From: an uncultured Anaerolineaceae bacterium | GTDB taxonomy: Bacteria; Chloroflexota; Anaerolineae; Anaerolineales; Anaerolineaceae | Length of the DNA stretch: 64,000 nucleotides | Assembly: GCA_927443345.1 (NCBI GenBank) | Contig: CAKMKJ010000048.1 | Span: forward strand, 1-64,000 | Direction of reading: 5' to 3' | Shown here: positions 7,214 through 17,188 of the stretch, in pieces | How the letters are laid out: every line of letters starts with the position of its first letter | Position numbering within the stretch: position 1 is the first letter of the stretch | The notes under the pieces: generated by a model | Databases searched by the model: none | Told to the model about the DNA's origin: nothing | What the model saw: the letters and a program-made list of their open reading frames with translations, nothing else | Position numbers and translations under genes: made by a program

Positions 7214-8317
7214 TTAGTCTTCAGATTCTTTCCAAATTGGATCACGAAGTATCAGCAATGTGATTAGAAAGAGTACGATGATTGATGGCCAGCCAATGCC
7301 AAAAGAGGTCGCTGTATCTATCGGTGTGTAGATAACTCCCATAAAATAACTGATGGATTGATTAAATAGCGCATGTAAGAAGGCAGCCAGCCATACGGCT
7401 TTGGTTTTTAGCACTGCATAACCTAAAATGAAAGCCAGACCGATGCAGTAAAGAACGAACAGGAAGGATCCCAAAATAGGCTGTGAAGGGTAGTTATATC
7501 CCATCCAAATGATCGGCATATGCCAGACACCCCAAATGATGCCGACCAGCAAAACTGCCTTAACCTTGCCAATTTTTATCAAAGCAGACTGCAGGTAACC
7601 TCGCCAGCCATATTCTTCACCAAAGGTGACAACCAATCCGAGCAAGGGTCCAAGAATCAGTGTTTGAGCAGCGACAATAATCATAAAAACAGAATAACTC
7701 ATCCCGGATATGGCAGCTTGAGCTTGCAACATGGCCATATCAACAGGAGTGCCCATTTTGAAAAACCAGGATAAAACAGTTTGAAGACCAGCAAAAGCTA
7801 AAATACCGAGACCAAAAAGGAGCCACGAAATAGCCTTACCACCAGCCATATTGACGCTTGAGAAAGACTCTTTGCCACCAACAATGCGCAAAACTATCAG
7901 GAGGATTAATCCAAGAATCCCTGGAAGGAGAATGAGTGAATTGAGCGACAAAAGCAGAGAAGGATTGATTGATGTGGTAATGAAAATTGCCATGTACATC
8001 AATGTAAAAAACAAGAAATACCAGATAAACCATCTGGAAGTTGTATGATTAGTCTTGCAATATATTGAGCTGTCTTTGAAAAAGAACATACCCAGTACAA
8101 TGGCTGAAAAGGCCGGCAGCAGCATTTGCAGTTGAAGACCGATTCCTACAGAGGGATTGTTTAAACCACCATTGAGGTATATAGCAAGATCTAGTGACCA
8201 TGAAAGTACAAAGGTGAGGACAAGAAAAGTGGCGATTTGCTTCCAATTTACTTTGGAGCGTATTGTGGTTGATGAATCTGTTTCATCCTCATTAGCAACA
8301 AGAGAAAATGATTCCAT
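7214..8317 (-). CDS. CPBP family intramembrane metalloprotease (CAAX protease-like)
   Basis: 367 residues with about eight hydrophobic segments. Abi/CPBP motifs are visible: EEYGWRG at about residues 231-238 (EExxxR), HMPIIW, and a C-terminal HALFNQ. These supply the metal-binding Glu/His set of type II CAAX-like membrane proteases. AAGGA precedes the start. Bacterial members act in prenyl-protein-like processing, bacteriocin self-immunity or membrane stress; which one applies here cannot be told. It is a single gene converging on glpD and divergent from the glycosyltransferase at 8577. Confidence 0.82.
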   Translation of the reverse strand: MESFSLVANEDETDSSTTIRSKVNWKQIATFLVLTFVLSWSLDLAIYLNGGLNNPSVGIGLQLQMLLPAFSAIVLGMFFFKDSSIYCKTNHTTSRWFIWYFLFFTLMYMAIFITTSINPSLLLSLNSLILLPGILGLILLIVLRIVGGKESFSSVNMAGGKAISWLLFGLGILAFAGLQTVLSWFFKMGTPVDMAMLQAQAAISGMSYSVFMIIVAAQTLILGPLLGLVVTFGEEYGWRGYLQSALIKIGKVKAVLLVGIIWGVWHMPIIWMGYNYPSQPILGSFLFVLYCIGLAFILGYAVLKTKAVWLAAFLHALFNQSISYFMGVIYTPIDTATSFGIGWPSIIVLFLITLLILRDPIWKESED

Positions 8318-8576
8318 ATTTTCCTTCTTAGAATAATTTGCTAATTAATTTGTAGCCAACTTATTATAATCGGCAAGATTTAGAAAATATTTACATTTTT
8401 TATATCCTTTTACTGGTTCTTTTTATAGCAATTTTATATTTTTGATTAATTATGTGGCTATACTTCTTAATTAGTGAAACAATGTGATTAGCGAAGACTA
8501 ATAACATTTTTGGTTTTAATTCGGATATTTGTAATTTTTAATGCATGACTGGGATTAAGAAAAATTGAGGATAGAA

Positions 8577-10538
8577 ATGAGTTTAAAAAATCATTTATCA
8601 ACAGATTTGGATCTTTCTGATAAAGATACACAAAAAAAAGCAAGAGATGCCTATGATAAAGGGGATTATATTGGGGCATACAATCTATATCTTTCAATAT
8701 ACCAGAATGAAAACAATCCCCGGGGATTGCAGCTCAGTATTGCCTTATGCCTGTTAAAAATGAATAAGAGGCGTCAAGCAAGATTATTTGCATTTAAAGA
8801 GTTATTGGATTATCCAGACAACGAAACTGCTACCAAATTAATTATTGACCAAAGCTCAAAAGTTGTTGGAAAAACAATTTATCGAAGATTCGACAATTCA
8901 GTTCGTCCAGAAAAATTTCCTGATATTTCACTGGTACTAATCGTTAAAAATGAAGAGAAAGACCTGCCAAGATGTTTGGAGTCTTTTAAGGATATAGTAA
9001 AAGAAATTGTAGTAGTCGATACCGGCTCAACTGATAGAACAGTCGAAATTGCAAAAAGCTATGGTGCAAGAGTTGAGTTTTTTGAATGGACGAATGATTT
9101 TGCTGAAGCAAGAAATGTAAGTTTAAGTTTTGCGAGTTGTGAGTGGATTCTTCGTACAGATGCTGATGAATATATTGAAGAACCCGAAAAAGCAAAATTG
9201 CTTCATTGTGTTAATAGTGGCGTGGCAGATATATATTTATGCCCAACAGTCAGCAAACTAAAGGTAGGTGAGCAAACAGTCGAAAACGTCCGGTTAATTA
9301 AAAATCATTTAGGTGTTGTCTATCATTACCCAATCCATGAGACAGTGGCGCTTAGTGCTGCAAAATTGGGGTTGCTTCAATGTTTGACAAATATCAAATT
9401 TTTACATAGCGGATACGAATTTGTTGAAGAAGGTTCTTCTGAAAGAAAAACCGAACGCAATATTAGTGTGTGTTCACAATATTTAGATAAACATCCTGAG
9501 GATTTTTATGTTCGCCTTGTTCGAGGTTTATTGCTTCTTAATACTCCAAGAAAAGCAGATGCGATAAGTGATTTAGAACGGGGTGTTAAAGACATACCAG
9601 ATGATGCTTCGCCGGTTAAATATATGGGATTGGCATATATTGGCTTATGTCAGCAATACGCGTTTGAAAATAGAGAAATTGATTTAATTAATATACTTTT
9701 AGATGCTCAGGTAGATTTCAATGTTTATTCTTGTATGATGCAGTTTATTGGTCAAGTTTATTGTTTTACTAGAGGAGACTGGAAGCGTGCAAACAAAATA
9801 TTCGAGTGGACGCTAAAAAGATATACAACGAAGCTAACCTTTTCAGACGTACTAATTGCGGAAAAATTCAACGAAGTTGAATGTTCAAAGCTCATGGCAG
9901 AAACGTGTGTGTTATTAAAAGACTATGAAAAAGCACGTAAGTATTATCTTCAAGCCAAGAAATTAAAGAAAAAAATAAGTGAACAATCTGAAAATCCAAA
10001 TAATGAAAAACATTATGAAGATGTTGACTCGTTTTCGGCTGAGCAACTGCGCATCTTGGCAAAAACACCTAAAGAAAATTTACAATATTTTGAAACTTAC
10101 TCTAACATTCTAAGGGCTGCTTCAAAAAGCGAACTTACTGCTCAAGATTATTTGGATTTGGCAAATTGTCAAATTCAAATTAACAACTTAAAATTTGCCC
10201 AAGTATTAATTGATGCATCTCGCTTGATAAATCCAAATATGGCAATGGGCAATAATCTTGAATCGTTAATTGCTTTAAAACAAAAAGATACTCAAAAAGG
10301 ATTGGAAAAGGCAATTGAAGCCTTTATTCAAGACCCTGGAAATGAGAAATACCAACAAAATGTGGAGACAGTTGCAAGTATATTAAAAATGTCTCCAGTA
10401 GAGGCTCTAAGAAAAACTGGGCTCGAGTGGATAACTTCTGGAAAAGTTCAGAATGGAATTTATACTTTAATGATGTATTCAAAATTCCAACCGGATGATC
10501 AAGAGATAAAAAGCTTTTTAGCAAAGTATCTAAAATAA
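8577..10538 (+). CDS. TPR-containing family 2 glycosyltransferase
   Basis: 653 residues from ATG 8577, preferred over TTG 8565 because GAGG at 8567-8570 serves it. An N-terminal TPR-like helical part (about residues 15-95) precedes a GT-A domain with ISLVLIVKNEE, VDTGSTDRT and the metal-binding RTDADEY. From about residue 270 on, the C-terminal half is TPR-like helical repeats. No signal peptide, so cytoplasmic. GT2-TPR proteins of this type (SunS relatives) often glycosylate peptides or flagellin. It heads the sugar locus that ends just before fliC, which makes flagellin a plausible acceptor. Confidence 0.78.
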   Translation: MSLKNHLSTDLDLSDKDTQKKARDAYDKGDYIGAYNLYLSIYQNENNPRGLQLSIALCLLKMNKRRQARLFAFKELLDYPDNETATKLIIDQSSKVVGKTIYRRFDNSVRPEKFPDISLVLIVKNEEKDLPRCLESFKDIVKEIVVVDTGSTDRTVEIAKSYGARVEFFEWTNDFAEARNVSLSFASCEWILRTDADEYIEEPEKAKLLHCVNSGVADIYLCPTVSKLKVGEQTVENVRLIKNHLGVVYHYPIHETVALSAAKLGLLQCLTNIKFLHSGYEFVEEGSSERKTERNISVCSQYLDKHPEDFYVRLVRGLLLLNTPRKADAISDLERGVKDIPDDASPVKYMGLAYIGLCQQYAFENREIDLINILLDAQVDFNVYSCMMQFIGQVYCFTRGDWKRANKIFEWTLKRYTTKLTFSDVLIAEKFNEVECSKLMAETCVLLKDYEKARKYYLQAKKLKKKISEQSENPNNEKHYEDVDSFSAEQLRILAKTPKENLQYFETYSNILRAASKSELTAQDYLDLANCQIQINNLKFAQVLIDASRLINPNMAMGNNLESLIALKQKDTQKGLEKAIEAFIQDPGNEKYQQNVETVASILKMSPVEALRKTGLEWITSGKVQNGIYTLMMYSKFQPDDQEIKSFLAKYLK

Positions 10539-10616
10539 ATTATTGAGTGTCAAAATCAAACAAACATATAGAGTTAATCTTAAATTATTTTTTTGCGCTT
10601 ATTGTGAGGATAATAA

Positions 10617-12287
10617 ATGGCCAAACCAAGTAACCCATCAGTGAAAAACCATGCTACAAGAAATGCCGCTGGACATAGTGCAAAGAACCATGAGGAAGTT
10701 AATCAAATACTAACTTCAAGTGTTAAAGATTGTAATGATGAATTAGAGCCAAAGGAGGATAAGCAATGGGTATTTATAACTGAAAATACTGATAATAAAA
10801 AATCAATTCCTGCTGGAAATGGCTTGAATGAGACGAGAAGAAATCGAATCGTAGCATCACTTGGAACAAATTCTGAAATGGTTAGTATTGTTGTTCAATC
10901 GTACAACCGGTTGGATAAAACACAAAAATGTGTTAACAACATTTTAAAATATACATCAGATATTAATTATGAACTAATCTTGATAGATAACGGCTCAACG
11001 GATGGAACTTTGCAATATTTCAAGTCAGTTGACCATCCCTTAAAAACGATCATGCACGTAACGAAAAATATTAGTAGTTATGTTCCATTAATTTATCAAT
11101 TACGTGGAATGTATATAGTTAATGTTACTAATGATACATATGTCACTAAGGACTGGTTGAAAAATCTTCTTATCTGCATGAAAAGCGATGACTCAATTGG
11201 CATGGCTGTACCAGCAGTATCTAACGGTAGTAATATGCAAGGCGCCGATATTACATTCAATTCGTTGGAAGAGATGGAAGAAAAGGCAGCCAGGCATAAT
11301 ATTTCCAATCCTTGTTTGTGGCATGAAAGAATGCGTCTGGTTTATCAACTGGTAATTTATAGAAGAGAAATATTTGACATTGTAGGTATCATTGATTATG
11401 GATTTTTCCATGATTTTGTAGAAGATGATATATCTTTTAGAATTCGTAGAGCAGGTTATAAAACTGTTTTGTGCAAAGATACTTTTGTGCACCATGATCA
11501 TGTTCGCAAAAATATGACCCCTGACGAAACGGCTCATTTTAATAATTCAATTGAAGCTGGTAAACGCGATTTTAAGAATAAATATTATGGTATAGATGCA
11601 TGGGATGATGTAAATAACTATGAACCTAATATAATGGCAATGGTTAATCCTAAAGAGCATGATAGTGATAAGGAGATCAATATATTAGGTGTTGATGTTT
11701 TATGCGGAAGCCCCATTCTTGAATTAAAAAATAAATTAAGAGAAAATTATATATTTAATCCGTATCTATCTGGATTTTCTACAGATCCAAAATATTGGCT
11801 TGATCTCAAAACCATTTGTAACAAAGAAGTAGTTGTCGATAGAATTGAACAGTTTAATCAATACTTTTCCAATGAATCTTTTGATTATATTGTTTTGGGA
11901 AAACCCATAAATAATTATTCAAATTCTTTTCAATTATTAAATTATTTGATCAAAAGACTAAAGAGCAAAGGCCATCTATATTTAAAACTATATAACTCTT
12001 TTGATTTTACTAATTTAATTAAATCCCTTGGAGGTAATTTCAATTCAGGAAGAATAAATGAAGTGGGTTTGTATTATTTCAATTACAGTATTGATGATCT
12101 ATTGAGTGAGCTTGATCGACTTGGTTTCAGATCTAATAAAACAATTGCTGAAAATTGGCCAATGGATGAAAATTTTCATTCTTTTATCAAAAAGATAGTT
12201 GACACTTCAAGTATTAACCCTAATAAAAGTATTACATTAGCAAGATCAACTGTGAAGAATTATTGTTTGGATATTATCGCGAAGTAA
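10617..12287 (+). CDS. Family 2 glycosyltransferase with extra C-terminal domain
   Basis: 556 residues. After a polar, low-complexity N-terminus of about 85 residues there is a GT-A fold (VSIVVQSYNRLDK, IDNGSTDGT). The usual DxD position reads NDT in VTNDTYV, and EDDISFRIRRAGYK follows, typical of GT2 enzymes. From about residue 350 a second domain looks like a Rossmann-type methyltransferase remnant (ILGVDVLCGSP, FDYIVLGKP, LKSKGHLYLKL) without a clear SAM motif. TGAGGA precedes the start. AT-rich like the rest of the sugar locus. Confidence 0.75.
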   Translation: MAKPSNPSVKNHATRNAAGHSAKNHEEVNQILTSSVKDCNDELEPKEDKQWVFITENTDNKKSIPAGNGLNETRRNRIVASLGTNSEMVSIVVQSYNRLDKTQKCVNNILKYTSDINYELILIDNGSTDGTLQYFKSVDHPLKTIMHVTKNISSYVPLIYQLRGMYIVNVTNDTYVTKDWLKNLLICMKSDDSIGMAVPAVSNGSNMQGADITFNSLEEMEEKAARHNISNPCLWHERMRLVYQLVIYRREIFDIVGIIDYGFFHDFVEDDISFRIRRAGYKTVLCKDTFVHHDHVRKNMTPDETAHFNNSIEAGKRDFKNKYYGIDAWDDVNNYEPNIMAMVNPKEHDSDKEINILGVDVLCGSPILELKNKLRENYIFNPYLSGFSTDPKYWLDLKTICNKEVVVDRIEQFNQYFSNESFDYIVLGKPINNYSNSFQLLNYLIKRLKSKGHLYLKLYNSFDFTNLIKSLGGNFNSGRINEVGLYYFNYSIDDLLSELDRLGFRSNKTIAENWPMDENFHSFIKKIVDTSSINPNKSITLARSTVKNYCLDIIAK

Positions 12288-12298
12288 AAAGAGGACAA

Positions 12299-13075
12299 AT
12301 GAAGGTAGTAATATTGGCAGGTGGATTGGGAACTCGGATTTCTGAAGAAAGCCATTTAACACCTAAACCGATGATAGAAATTGGTGGAAAACCAATTCTT
12401 TGGCATATTATGAAGATTTATTCACAATATGGATATAACGATTTCATCATTTGTGCCGGATACAAGCAAAATATTATTAAACAGTATTTCGCAAATTATT
12501 TCCTTTTTACTTCTGACATTACATTTAATATGGCTGACAATTCAGTGGTTGTTCACGATAAACATGCAGAATCGTGGAAAGTAACTATAGTTGATACTGG
12601 ATTAAATACCATGACTGGGGGAAGAATAAAGAGGATTCAACCTTTTATAGGTCAAGAACCTTTTATGATGACATATGGAGATGCAGTTTCAGATATTGAT
12701 ATTAGTAAAGTTGTTGATTTTCATAGGTCACATGGCAAAACGGTTACTTTAACTGCTGTTCAGCCTGGAGGTCGTTTTGGATTGCTTGAAATAGATGAAT
12801 CTAACACTATTCATCAGTTCAAAGAAAAAAATAAAGAGGATGGCGGTTGGATAAATGCAGGGTTTATGGTTATCCAACCAGAGGTTTTTGATTATATTGA
12901 AGGTGACTACACTACTTTTGAACAAGAACCCCTTGCAAAAATTGCGAATGATGAGAACTTAAAAGCCTATTATCATTCTGGATTCTGGCAGTGTATGGAT
13001 ACATTACGTGAAAAAGAAAGGTTGGAAGAATTACTTGCTACCGATACAGCACCTTGGAAGGTCTGGGCAGATTGA
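12299..13075 (+). CDS. rfbF: Glucose-1-phosphate cytidylyltransferase
   Basis: 258 residues from ATG 12299; the frame is open upstream but would overlap the previous gene, and AGAGGA lies at the right distance. It makes CDP-glucose from CTP and glucose 1-phosphate. The nucleotidyltransferase signature is intact (VVILAGGLGTRISEE, then KPMIEIGGKPILWHI). The acidic metal site is in TYGDAVSDID. The stop codon overlaps the start of rfbG (ATGA). Confidence 0.93.
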   Translation: MKVVILAGGLGTRISEESHLTPKPMIEIGGKPILWHIMKIYSQYGYNDFIICAGYKQNIIKQYFANYFLFTSDITFNMADNSVVVHDKHAESWKVTIVDTGLNTMTGGRIKRIQPFIGQEPFMMTYGDAVSDIDISKVVDFHRSHGKTVTLTAVQPGGRFGLLEIDESNTIHQFKEKNKEDGGWINAGFMVIQPEVFDYIEGDYTTFEQEPLAKIANDENLKAYYHSGFWQCMDTLREKERLEELLATDTAPWKVWAD

Positions 13076-14139
13076 TGAACACCCTGGATTTTTACAAAGG
13101 AAAAAAAGTCTTTATTTCTGGTCACACTGGATTTAAAGGAAGTTGGTTATGTAGAACGCTCTTAAAAGCAGGTGCGATAATTACTGGATTTTCACTTGAG
13201 CCTCCAACTGATCCAAACCTTTATTACCTGGCTGGGATTCAGGACAGAATTAAAAGCACAATAGGTGATATAAGGGATTTTGAATTCCTCAAATCGTCCT
13301 TTGCATCAGCCCAACCAGAAATTGTTATTCATTTGGCAGCACAACCCATTGTTCGAGACAGCTACATATATCCTCGCGTAACTTATGAAACAAATGTAAT
13401 GGGGACAGTAAATATTCTTGAGTGTATTCGCGAAAATAGCTGTGTAAAAAGCTTCCTCAACGTCACTACTGATAAGGTTTATAAGAATAATGAATGGGAG
13501 TGGGGCTATCGAGAGAACGAACCATTGGAAGGATTTGATCCATATTCAAACAGCAAAAGTTGTTCAGAACTTGTGACCCATAGTTATAACAACAGTTTTT
13601 TTAATGACACGTTGGCAGCAATTTCTACTGCACGGGCAGGCAATGTAATCGGTGGGGGAGATTTTGCAAAGGATCGATTAATTCCTGATTGTGTTCGTGC
13701 GTTGAAAGATAATGAAGTAGTTATTGTGAGAAATCCAGCTTCAATTCGTCCTTATCAGCATGTTCTTGAGCCAATCTTTGCTTATCTATATATTTGTCAG
13801 AAACAATATTTGGATAAACGGTTGTCAGGTTATTACAATGTTGGACCAGATGAAGTGGATTGTGTCACTTCTGGTGATCTGGTAAGTATGTTTTGTTCGG
13901 CTTGGTCAGAAAAAGCCAAATGGAATAATGTTTCAGATAAGAATGCACCACACGAAGCTGGTTATTTAAAGCTTGATTGTTCCAAAATAAAAAATTCTTT
14001 GGGGTGGTACCCTCGATGGCATATTGAAGAAGCAATCGAGAAAACATGCACATGGTCGAAAGCCTGGCTTGCAAAAGAAGATATTCCTTCTCTTATGGAT
14101 CAGCAAATTGAAGAATATCTTGGCGAAAGAAAGCAATGA
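13075..14139 (+). CDS. rfbG: CDP-glucose 4,6-dehydratase
   Basis: 354 residues from ATG 13075, overlapping the rfbF stop by one base. Extended short-chain dehydrogenase: the NAD motif GHTGFKGSWL is characteristic of RfbG rather than RmlB, and the YxxxK pair lies in DPYSNSKSCSE. It converts CDP-glucose to CDP-4-keto-6-deoxyglucose, the branch point for CDP-linked deoxysugars. It overlaps the next gene by 4 bases. Confidence 0.92.
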   Translation: MNTLDFYKGKKVFISGHTGFKGSWLCRTLLKAGAIITGFSLEPPTDPNLYYLAGIQDRIKSTIGDIRDFEFLKSSFASAQPEIVIHLAAQPIVRDSYIYPRVTYETNVMGTVNILECIRENSCVKSFLNVTTDKVYKNNEWEWGYRENEPLEGFDPYSNSKSCSELVTHSYNNSFFNDTLAAISTARAGNVIGGGDFAKDRLIPDCVRALKDNEVVIVRNPASIRPYQHVLEPIFAYLYICQKQYLDKRLSGYYNVGPDEVDCVTSGDLVSMFCSAWSEKAKWNNVSDKNAPHEAGYLKLDCSKIKNSLGWYPRWHIEEAIEKTCTWSKAWLAKEDIPSLMDQQIEEYLGERKQ

Positions 14140-15065
14140 AAAAAGCGATTGTAACAGGCGCAAATGGATTTATTGGAAGAGCAGTTGTTTCTGAGCTCAT
14201 AAACCAAAATGTTCAAGTTTGGGCACTTACTCGACATGGAGATGAAAACAATTTTCTTCAAAGTGACAAGATAAAAGGTATTCAATTTGACCTTTCAAAT
14301 ATCACTCTCATAAAAAAAAGTATTCCATTCGATGATTATGATGTTTTTTACCATTTAGCATGGGATGGAACTTCTGGTTCCGCACGAAATGATATTGATT
14401 TGCAATTGAAGAATGCTCAATGGACAGTAGATGCATTGCGCGTAGCAAAAGAATTGGGGTGCAAGCGATTTGTTGGAGTGGGAAGTATCATGGAAGATGA
14501 AACAATAGCTGCTGCATTTTCACAAGGAAATAAACCTGGGATGAGCTACATCTACGGTGGAGGAAAATTAATTGCCCATGTAATGTGTAAGTCTGTAGCT
14601 GCGGAAATCGACTTTGATTTGATTTGGTGTAAGATAACGAATGCCTACGGTAAAGGTGAAACAAGTCCACGGCTAATCAATTCAACCATTCGGAAGATTA
14701 TTGCGGGTGAGACACCTCGATTTACTTCAGGTACACAGAATTATGATTTTATTTATATTGACGACGTAGCAAGAGCTTTTCATTTAATTGGCGAACTTGG
14801 AAAGCCATTTCATGAGTATCTCATTGGTAGTTCAAAGTCTGGTCCATTGCGTGAATTCTTGCTTCAAATGAAAGCCGCAATTGCTCCAAATGTGGACTTC
14901 ATTTTTGGCGATGTACCATTTTCAGGAATCAACCTGGATATTTCAAAATTTGATTGTTCAAAAACAGAAATTGACACTGGTTTTAAAGCAGAAGTCTCTT
15001 TTTCTGAGGGTGTAAAATTAACAAAAGATTGGATTGAAAGCAATAATGGAGGCAGTACAATATGA
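14136..15065 (+). CDS. NAD(P)-dependent sugar epimerase/reductase
   Basis: 309 residues, extended SDR family. The Rossmann motif is VTGANGFIGRAV; the catalytic Tyr/Lys pair is in SYIYGGGKL (Tyr-x3-Lys), preceded by GVGSIMEDE. Sitting between rfbG and an RfbC-like gene, it probably reduces or epimerises C4 of the CDP-4-keto-6-deoxyhexose to give the finished CDP-6-deoxysugar. The exact sugar cannot be read from the sequence. It overlaps both neighbours by 4 bases, so translation is coupled. Confidence 0.8.
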   Translation: MKKAIVTGANGFIGRAVVSELINQNVQVWALTRHGDENNFLQSDKIKGIQFDLSNITLIKKSIPFDDYDVFYHLAWDGTSGSARNDIDLQLKNAQWTVDALRVAKELGCKRFVGVGSIMEDETIAAAFSQGNKPGMSYIYGGGKLIAHVMCKSVAAEIDFDLIWCKITNAYGKGETSPRLINSTIRKIIAGETPRFTSGTQNYDFIYIDDVARAFHLIGELGKPFHEYLIGSSKSGPLREFLLQMKAAIAPNVDFIFGDVPFSGINLDISKFDCSKTEIDTGFKAEVSFSEGVKLTKDWIESNNGGSTI

Positions 15066-15631
15066 TCAAAAAGTTTGATTTTACTTTGACTGAAATTTCA
15101 GGGTTATATAAAATACAACCTTTTTGTGCATATGATGAGCGGGGTTATTTTCTGAAGGATTATTCGAAAGAGATATTTAAAGAAAATGGCATCGAATATG
15201 ATTTGATGGAAGTATTTTATACGAGCTCGATAAAAGGGGTAGTTAGAGCATTACACTTTCAACGGATTATGCAGCAACCAAAGCTTGTTCGCTGTGTTTT
15301 TGGGAAAGTTTTTGACGTAGTCGTAGATTTGCGCAAAGATAGTCCTACGTATTCAAAATGGATTAGCTTTGAATTGAGTGAAAGTAATCAGTACGAGTTG
15401 TTGATACCATCAGGATGTGCACATGGGTATCTGGTTTTAGAAAAATCGATCGTTTCTTACAAATGTTGTGAGAAGTTTATAAGTGAGTATGATGATGGAA
15501 TTTTTTGGAATGACCCGGAAATAGGAATTAATTGGCCGCTTGAAAGCGTTGATAACAAAGTAACATTATCTGAAAAAGATAAGCGGTTAATGAGTTTTAG
15601 CCAGTTTAAGGAAATAATCGGTGGATTCTAA
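15062..15631 (+). CDS. RfbC-like NDP-4-keto-6-deoxyhexose 3- or 3,5-epimerase
   Basis: 189 residues, a cupin of the RmlC family. The catalytic histidine is in VRALHFQ; the family strands VFGKVFDVVVDLRKDSPTY and IPSGCAHGYLVLE are clear. Classical RmlC acts on dTDP-sugars, but with CDP-sugar genes on its left it more likely acts on the CDP intermediate, as in ascarylose or 6-deoxyaltrose routes. No rfbH-type 3-dehydrase is present, so a 3-deoxy sugar is not expected from this locus alone. Confidence 0.85.
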   Translation: MIKKFDFTLTEISGLYKIQPFCAYDERGYFLKDYSKEIFKENGIEYDLMEVFYTSSIKGVVRALHFQRIMQQPKLVRCVFGKVFDVVVDLRKDSPTYSKWISFELSESNQYELLIPSGCAHGYLVLEKSIVSYKCCEKFISEYDDGIFWNDPEIGINWPLESVDNKVTLSEKDKRLMSFSQFKEIIGGF

Positions 15632-16796
15632 ATTGATTGAAGCGGACTGTTTGATTATTGGTTGTGGACTTTCTGGAAGCGTGATAGCTCGTTTTTTGGC
15701 CGAAGAATTAGATAAACGAGTGGTTATCTGGGAAAGACGCAATCATATTGCTGGTAACATGTATGATTTCAAGGATAGTCATGGAATATTAGTTCATAAA
15801 TATGGTCCCCATGCATTTCACACAAAGAAAGAATACTTATATGATTACATTAATCGATTTGGAGATTGGAACCCATTCTACCTAACCTGTTTAGCCAAGA
15901 TTGATGGTATTTTTACGCCAAGTCCCTTTAATTTTCAAACAATTGATGATTTTTATTTACCAGAAGAAGCAAAAGAGATAAAAGATCATTTATTACTGGC
16001 ATATCCAGATCGGCAGCGAGCTACAATTCTCGAATTATTTGAGAATTCTGATATAGTGATTAAAAATTTTGCAAAATTTTTATTTGAAAAAGATTACAGA
16101 CCGTATACTGCAAAACAATGGGGAATTGATCCCTCAAAATTGGATACCAGTATTTTGAAGCGAGTTCCAATATTTTTTTCGTATGACAGAGAATATTTTG
16201 ACGATCCTTATCAAATAATTCCACAAGAAAGTTACACTAGTATTTTTCATTCAATATTAAATCACAACAATATTCGCGTTGAGTTGGAGGTAGAAGCCCT
16301 CGACTATTTGAGTGTTTCCCCTGGTGGAAATGAGATGCTTTTGAATGGTAATGATATTGATATACCAATAATATATACCGGTGCATTAGATGAGTTGTTT
16401 CAGGGGTCAGGAGAATCTTTACCATATAGATCATTACTATTTGATTGGAAGTATGAAGAAATAGAAAGTTTTCAAGATGCTCCTGTCGTAGCATATCCAC
16501 AAGCTGAGGGGTTCACTCGAATAACTGAATACAAGAAACTTCCTGTTCAATTAGTTCATGGCACTACATATGCAATTGAATATCCTGTTGATTATAAAGT
16601 TGCCGAAAATGAACCGTATTACCCTGTACTTACAGAGCAAAGCCAGGCTGATTATGCGAAATATAAATCATTTGCAGAGAAAATAAGAAATTTTTATTTT
16701 TGTGGTCGTTTGGCAGATTATAAATATTACAATATGGATCAAACATTAGAAAGGGCATTGGAACTTTGTCAAAAACTAAAATCTGAAATTATCTAA
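15621..16796 (+). CDS. glf: UDP-galactopyranose mutase
   Basis: 391 residues. GTG start at 15621 overlaps the preceding stop; AAGG lies 9 bases upstream. The FAD-binding N-terminus reads CLIIGCGLSGSVIARFLAE, followed by ERRNHIAGNMYD and GPHAFHT, which are diagnostic of Glf. It isomerises UDP-galactopyranose to UDP-galactofuranose, implying galactofuranose in a surface glycan or on flagellin. Last gene of the sugar operon; a terminator follows. Confidence 0.95.
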   Translation: MDSKLIEADCLIIGCGLSGSVIARFLAEELDKRVVIWERRNHIAGNMYDFKDSHGILVHKYGPHAFHTKKEYLYDYINRFGDWNPFYLTCLAKIDGIFTPSPFNFQTIDDFYLPEEAKEIKDHLLLAYPDRQRATILELFENSDIVIKNFAKFLFEKDYRPYTAKQWGIDPSKLDTSILKRVPIFFSYDREYFDDPYQIIPQESYTSIFHSILNHNNIRVELEVEALDYLSVSPGGNEMLLNGNDIDIPIIYTGALDELFQGSGESLPYRSLLFDWKYEEIESFQDAPVVAYPQAEGFTRITEYKKLPVQLVHGTTYAIEYPVDYKVAENEPYYPVLTEQSQADYAKYKSFAEKIRNFYFCGRLADYKYYNMDQTLERALELCQKLKSEII

Positions 16797-16845
16797 AAGA
16801 TTCGAGTAGAATCATAAATTAGATCAAATAAACAAGCAGCATTTT

Positions 16846-16886
16846 AAAAATCTTTTCTTCAATAAAAGAAAAGGTTTTTGTTTGTT
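16846..16886 (+). terminator. Intrinsic terminator after glf
   Basis: Fourteen-base A/T-rich stem (AAAAATCTTTTCTT paired with AAGAAAAGGTTTTT) with a six-base loop, followed by TTTTTGTTTGTT. It separates the sugar operon from fliC. Confidence 0.65.
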
Positions 16887-17014
16887 ATTTGGACTAATAA
16901 ATTGATTTAAGAAAATCTGATGATGAAATTGATATCATTTGTATAGTTTGCGTAGCCTCTTCCAAGCCAATTATGAAGATTAAATATTAGCAATTTTTCA
17001 TTAAAACTTCATGC

Positions 17015-17041
17015 TCAAGTTTTTTGTGTACCTGTCGTTAA
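17015..17041 (+). promoter_or_regulatory. Sigma-28 (FliA) promoter of fliC
   Basis: TCAA at 17015-17018, 15 bases, then GTCGTTAA at 17034-17041. It has the same spacing as the promoters before fliD, fliS and flgM and resembles the sigma-28 consensus TAAA-N15-GCCGATAA. It implies a leader of about 170 bases. Confidence 0.65.
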
Positions 17042-17117
17042 TAAGAGTATAAATTTATGGATTAGCTAAGGAGATCGCTTATCGAGGAATTTACGAAATT
17101 TCTAAAAAAGCAATAAA

Positions 17118-17188
17118 AGTATCGGAACCCTGGAGCTGAATCCCGGTACTTGATGAAAACAGCTCACCCAAATGGGGAAGGATCCCCA
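17118..17188 (+). promoter_or_regulatory. Structured fliC leader with CsrA-type hairpins
   Basis: Two hairpins. The first pairs AGTATCGG (17118-17125) with CCGGTACT (17143-17150) and exposes TGGAG in the loop. The second is TGGGG-AAGGAT-CCCCA at 17173-17188, a five-base stem whose hexaloop matches the CsrA core ARGGAU. A third GGA is in the ribosome binding site (GGAGG, 17208-17212). Multiple GGA sites including the Shine-Dalgarno are how CsrA represses flagellin in Bacillus; csrA is encoded at 35131 in this window. Confidence 0.55.
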
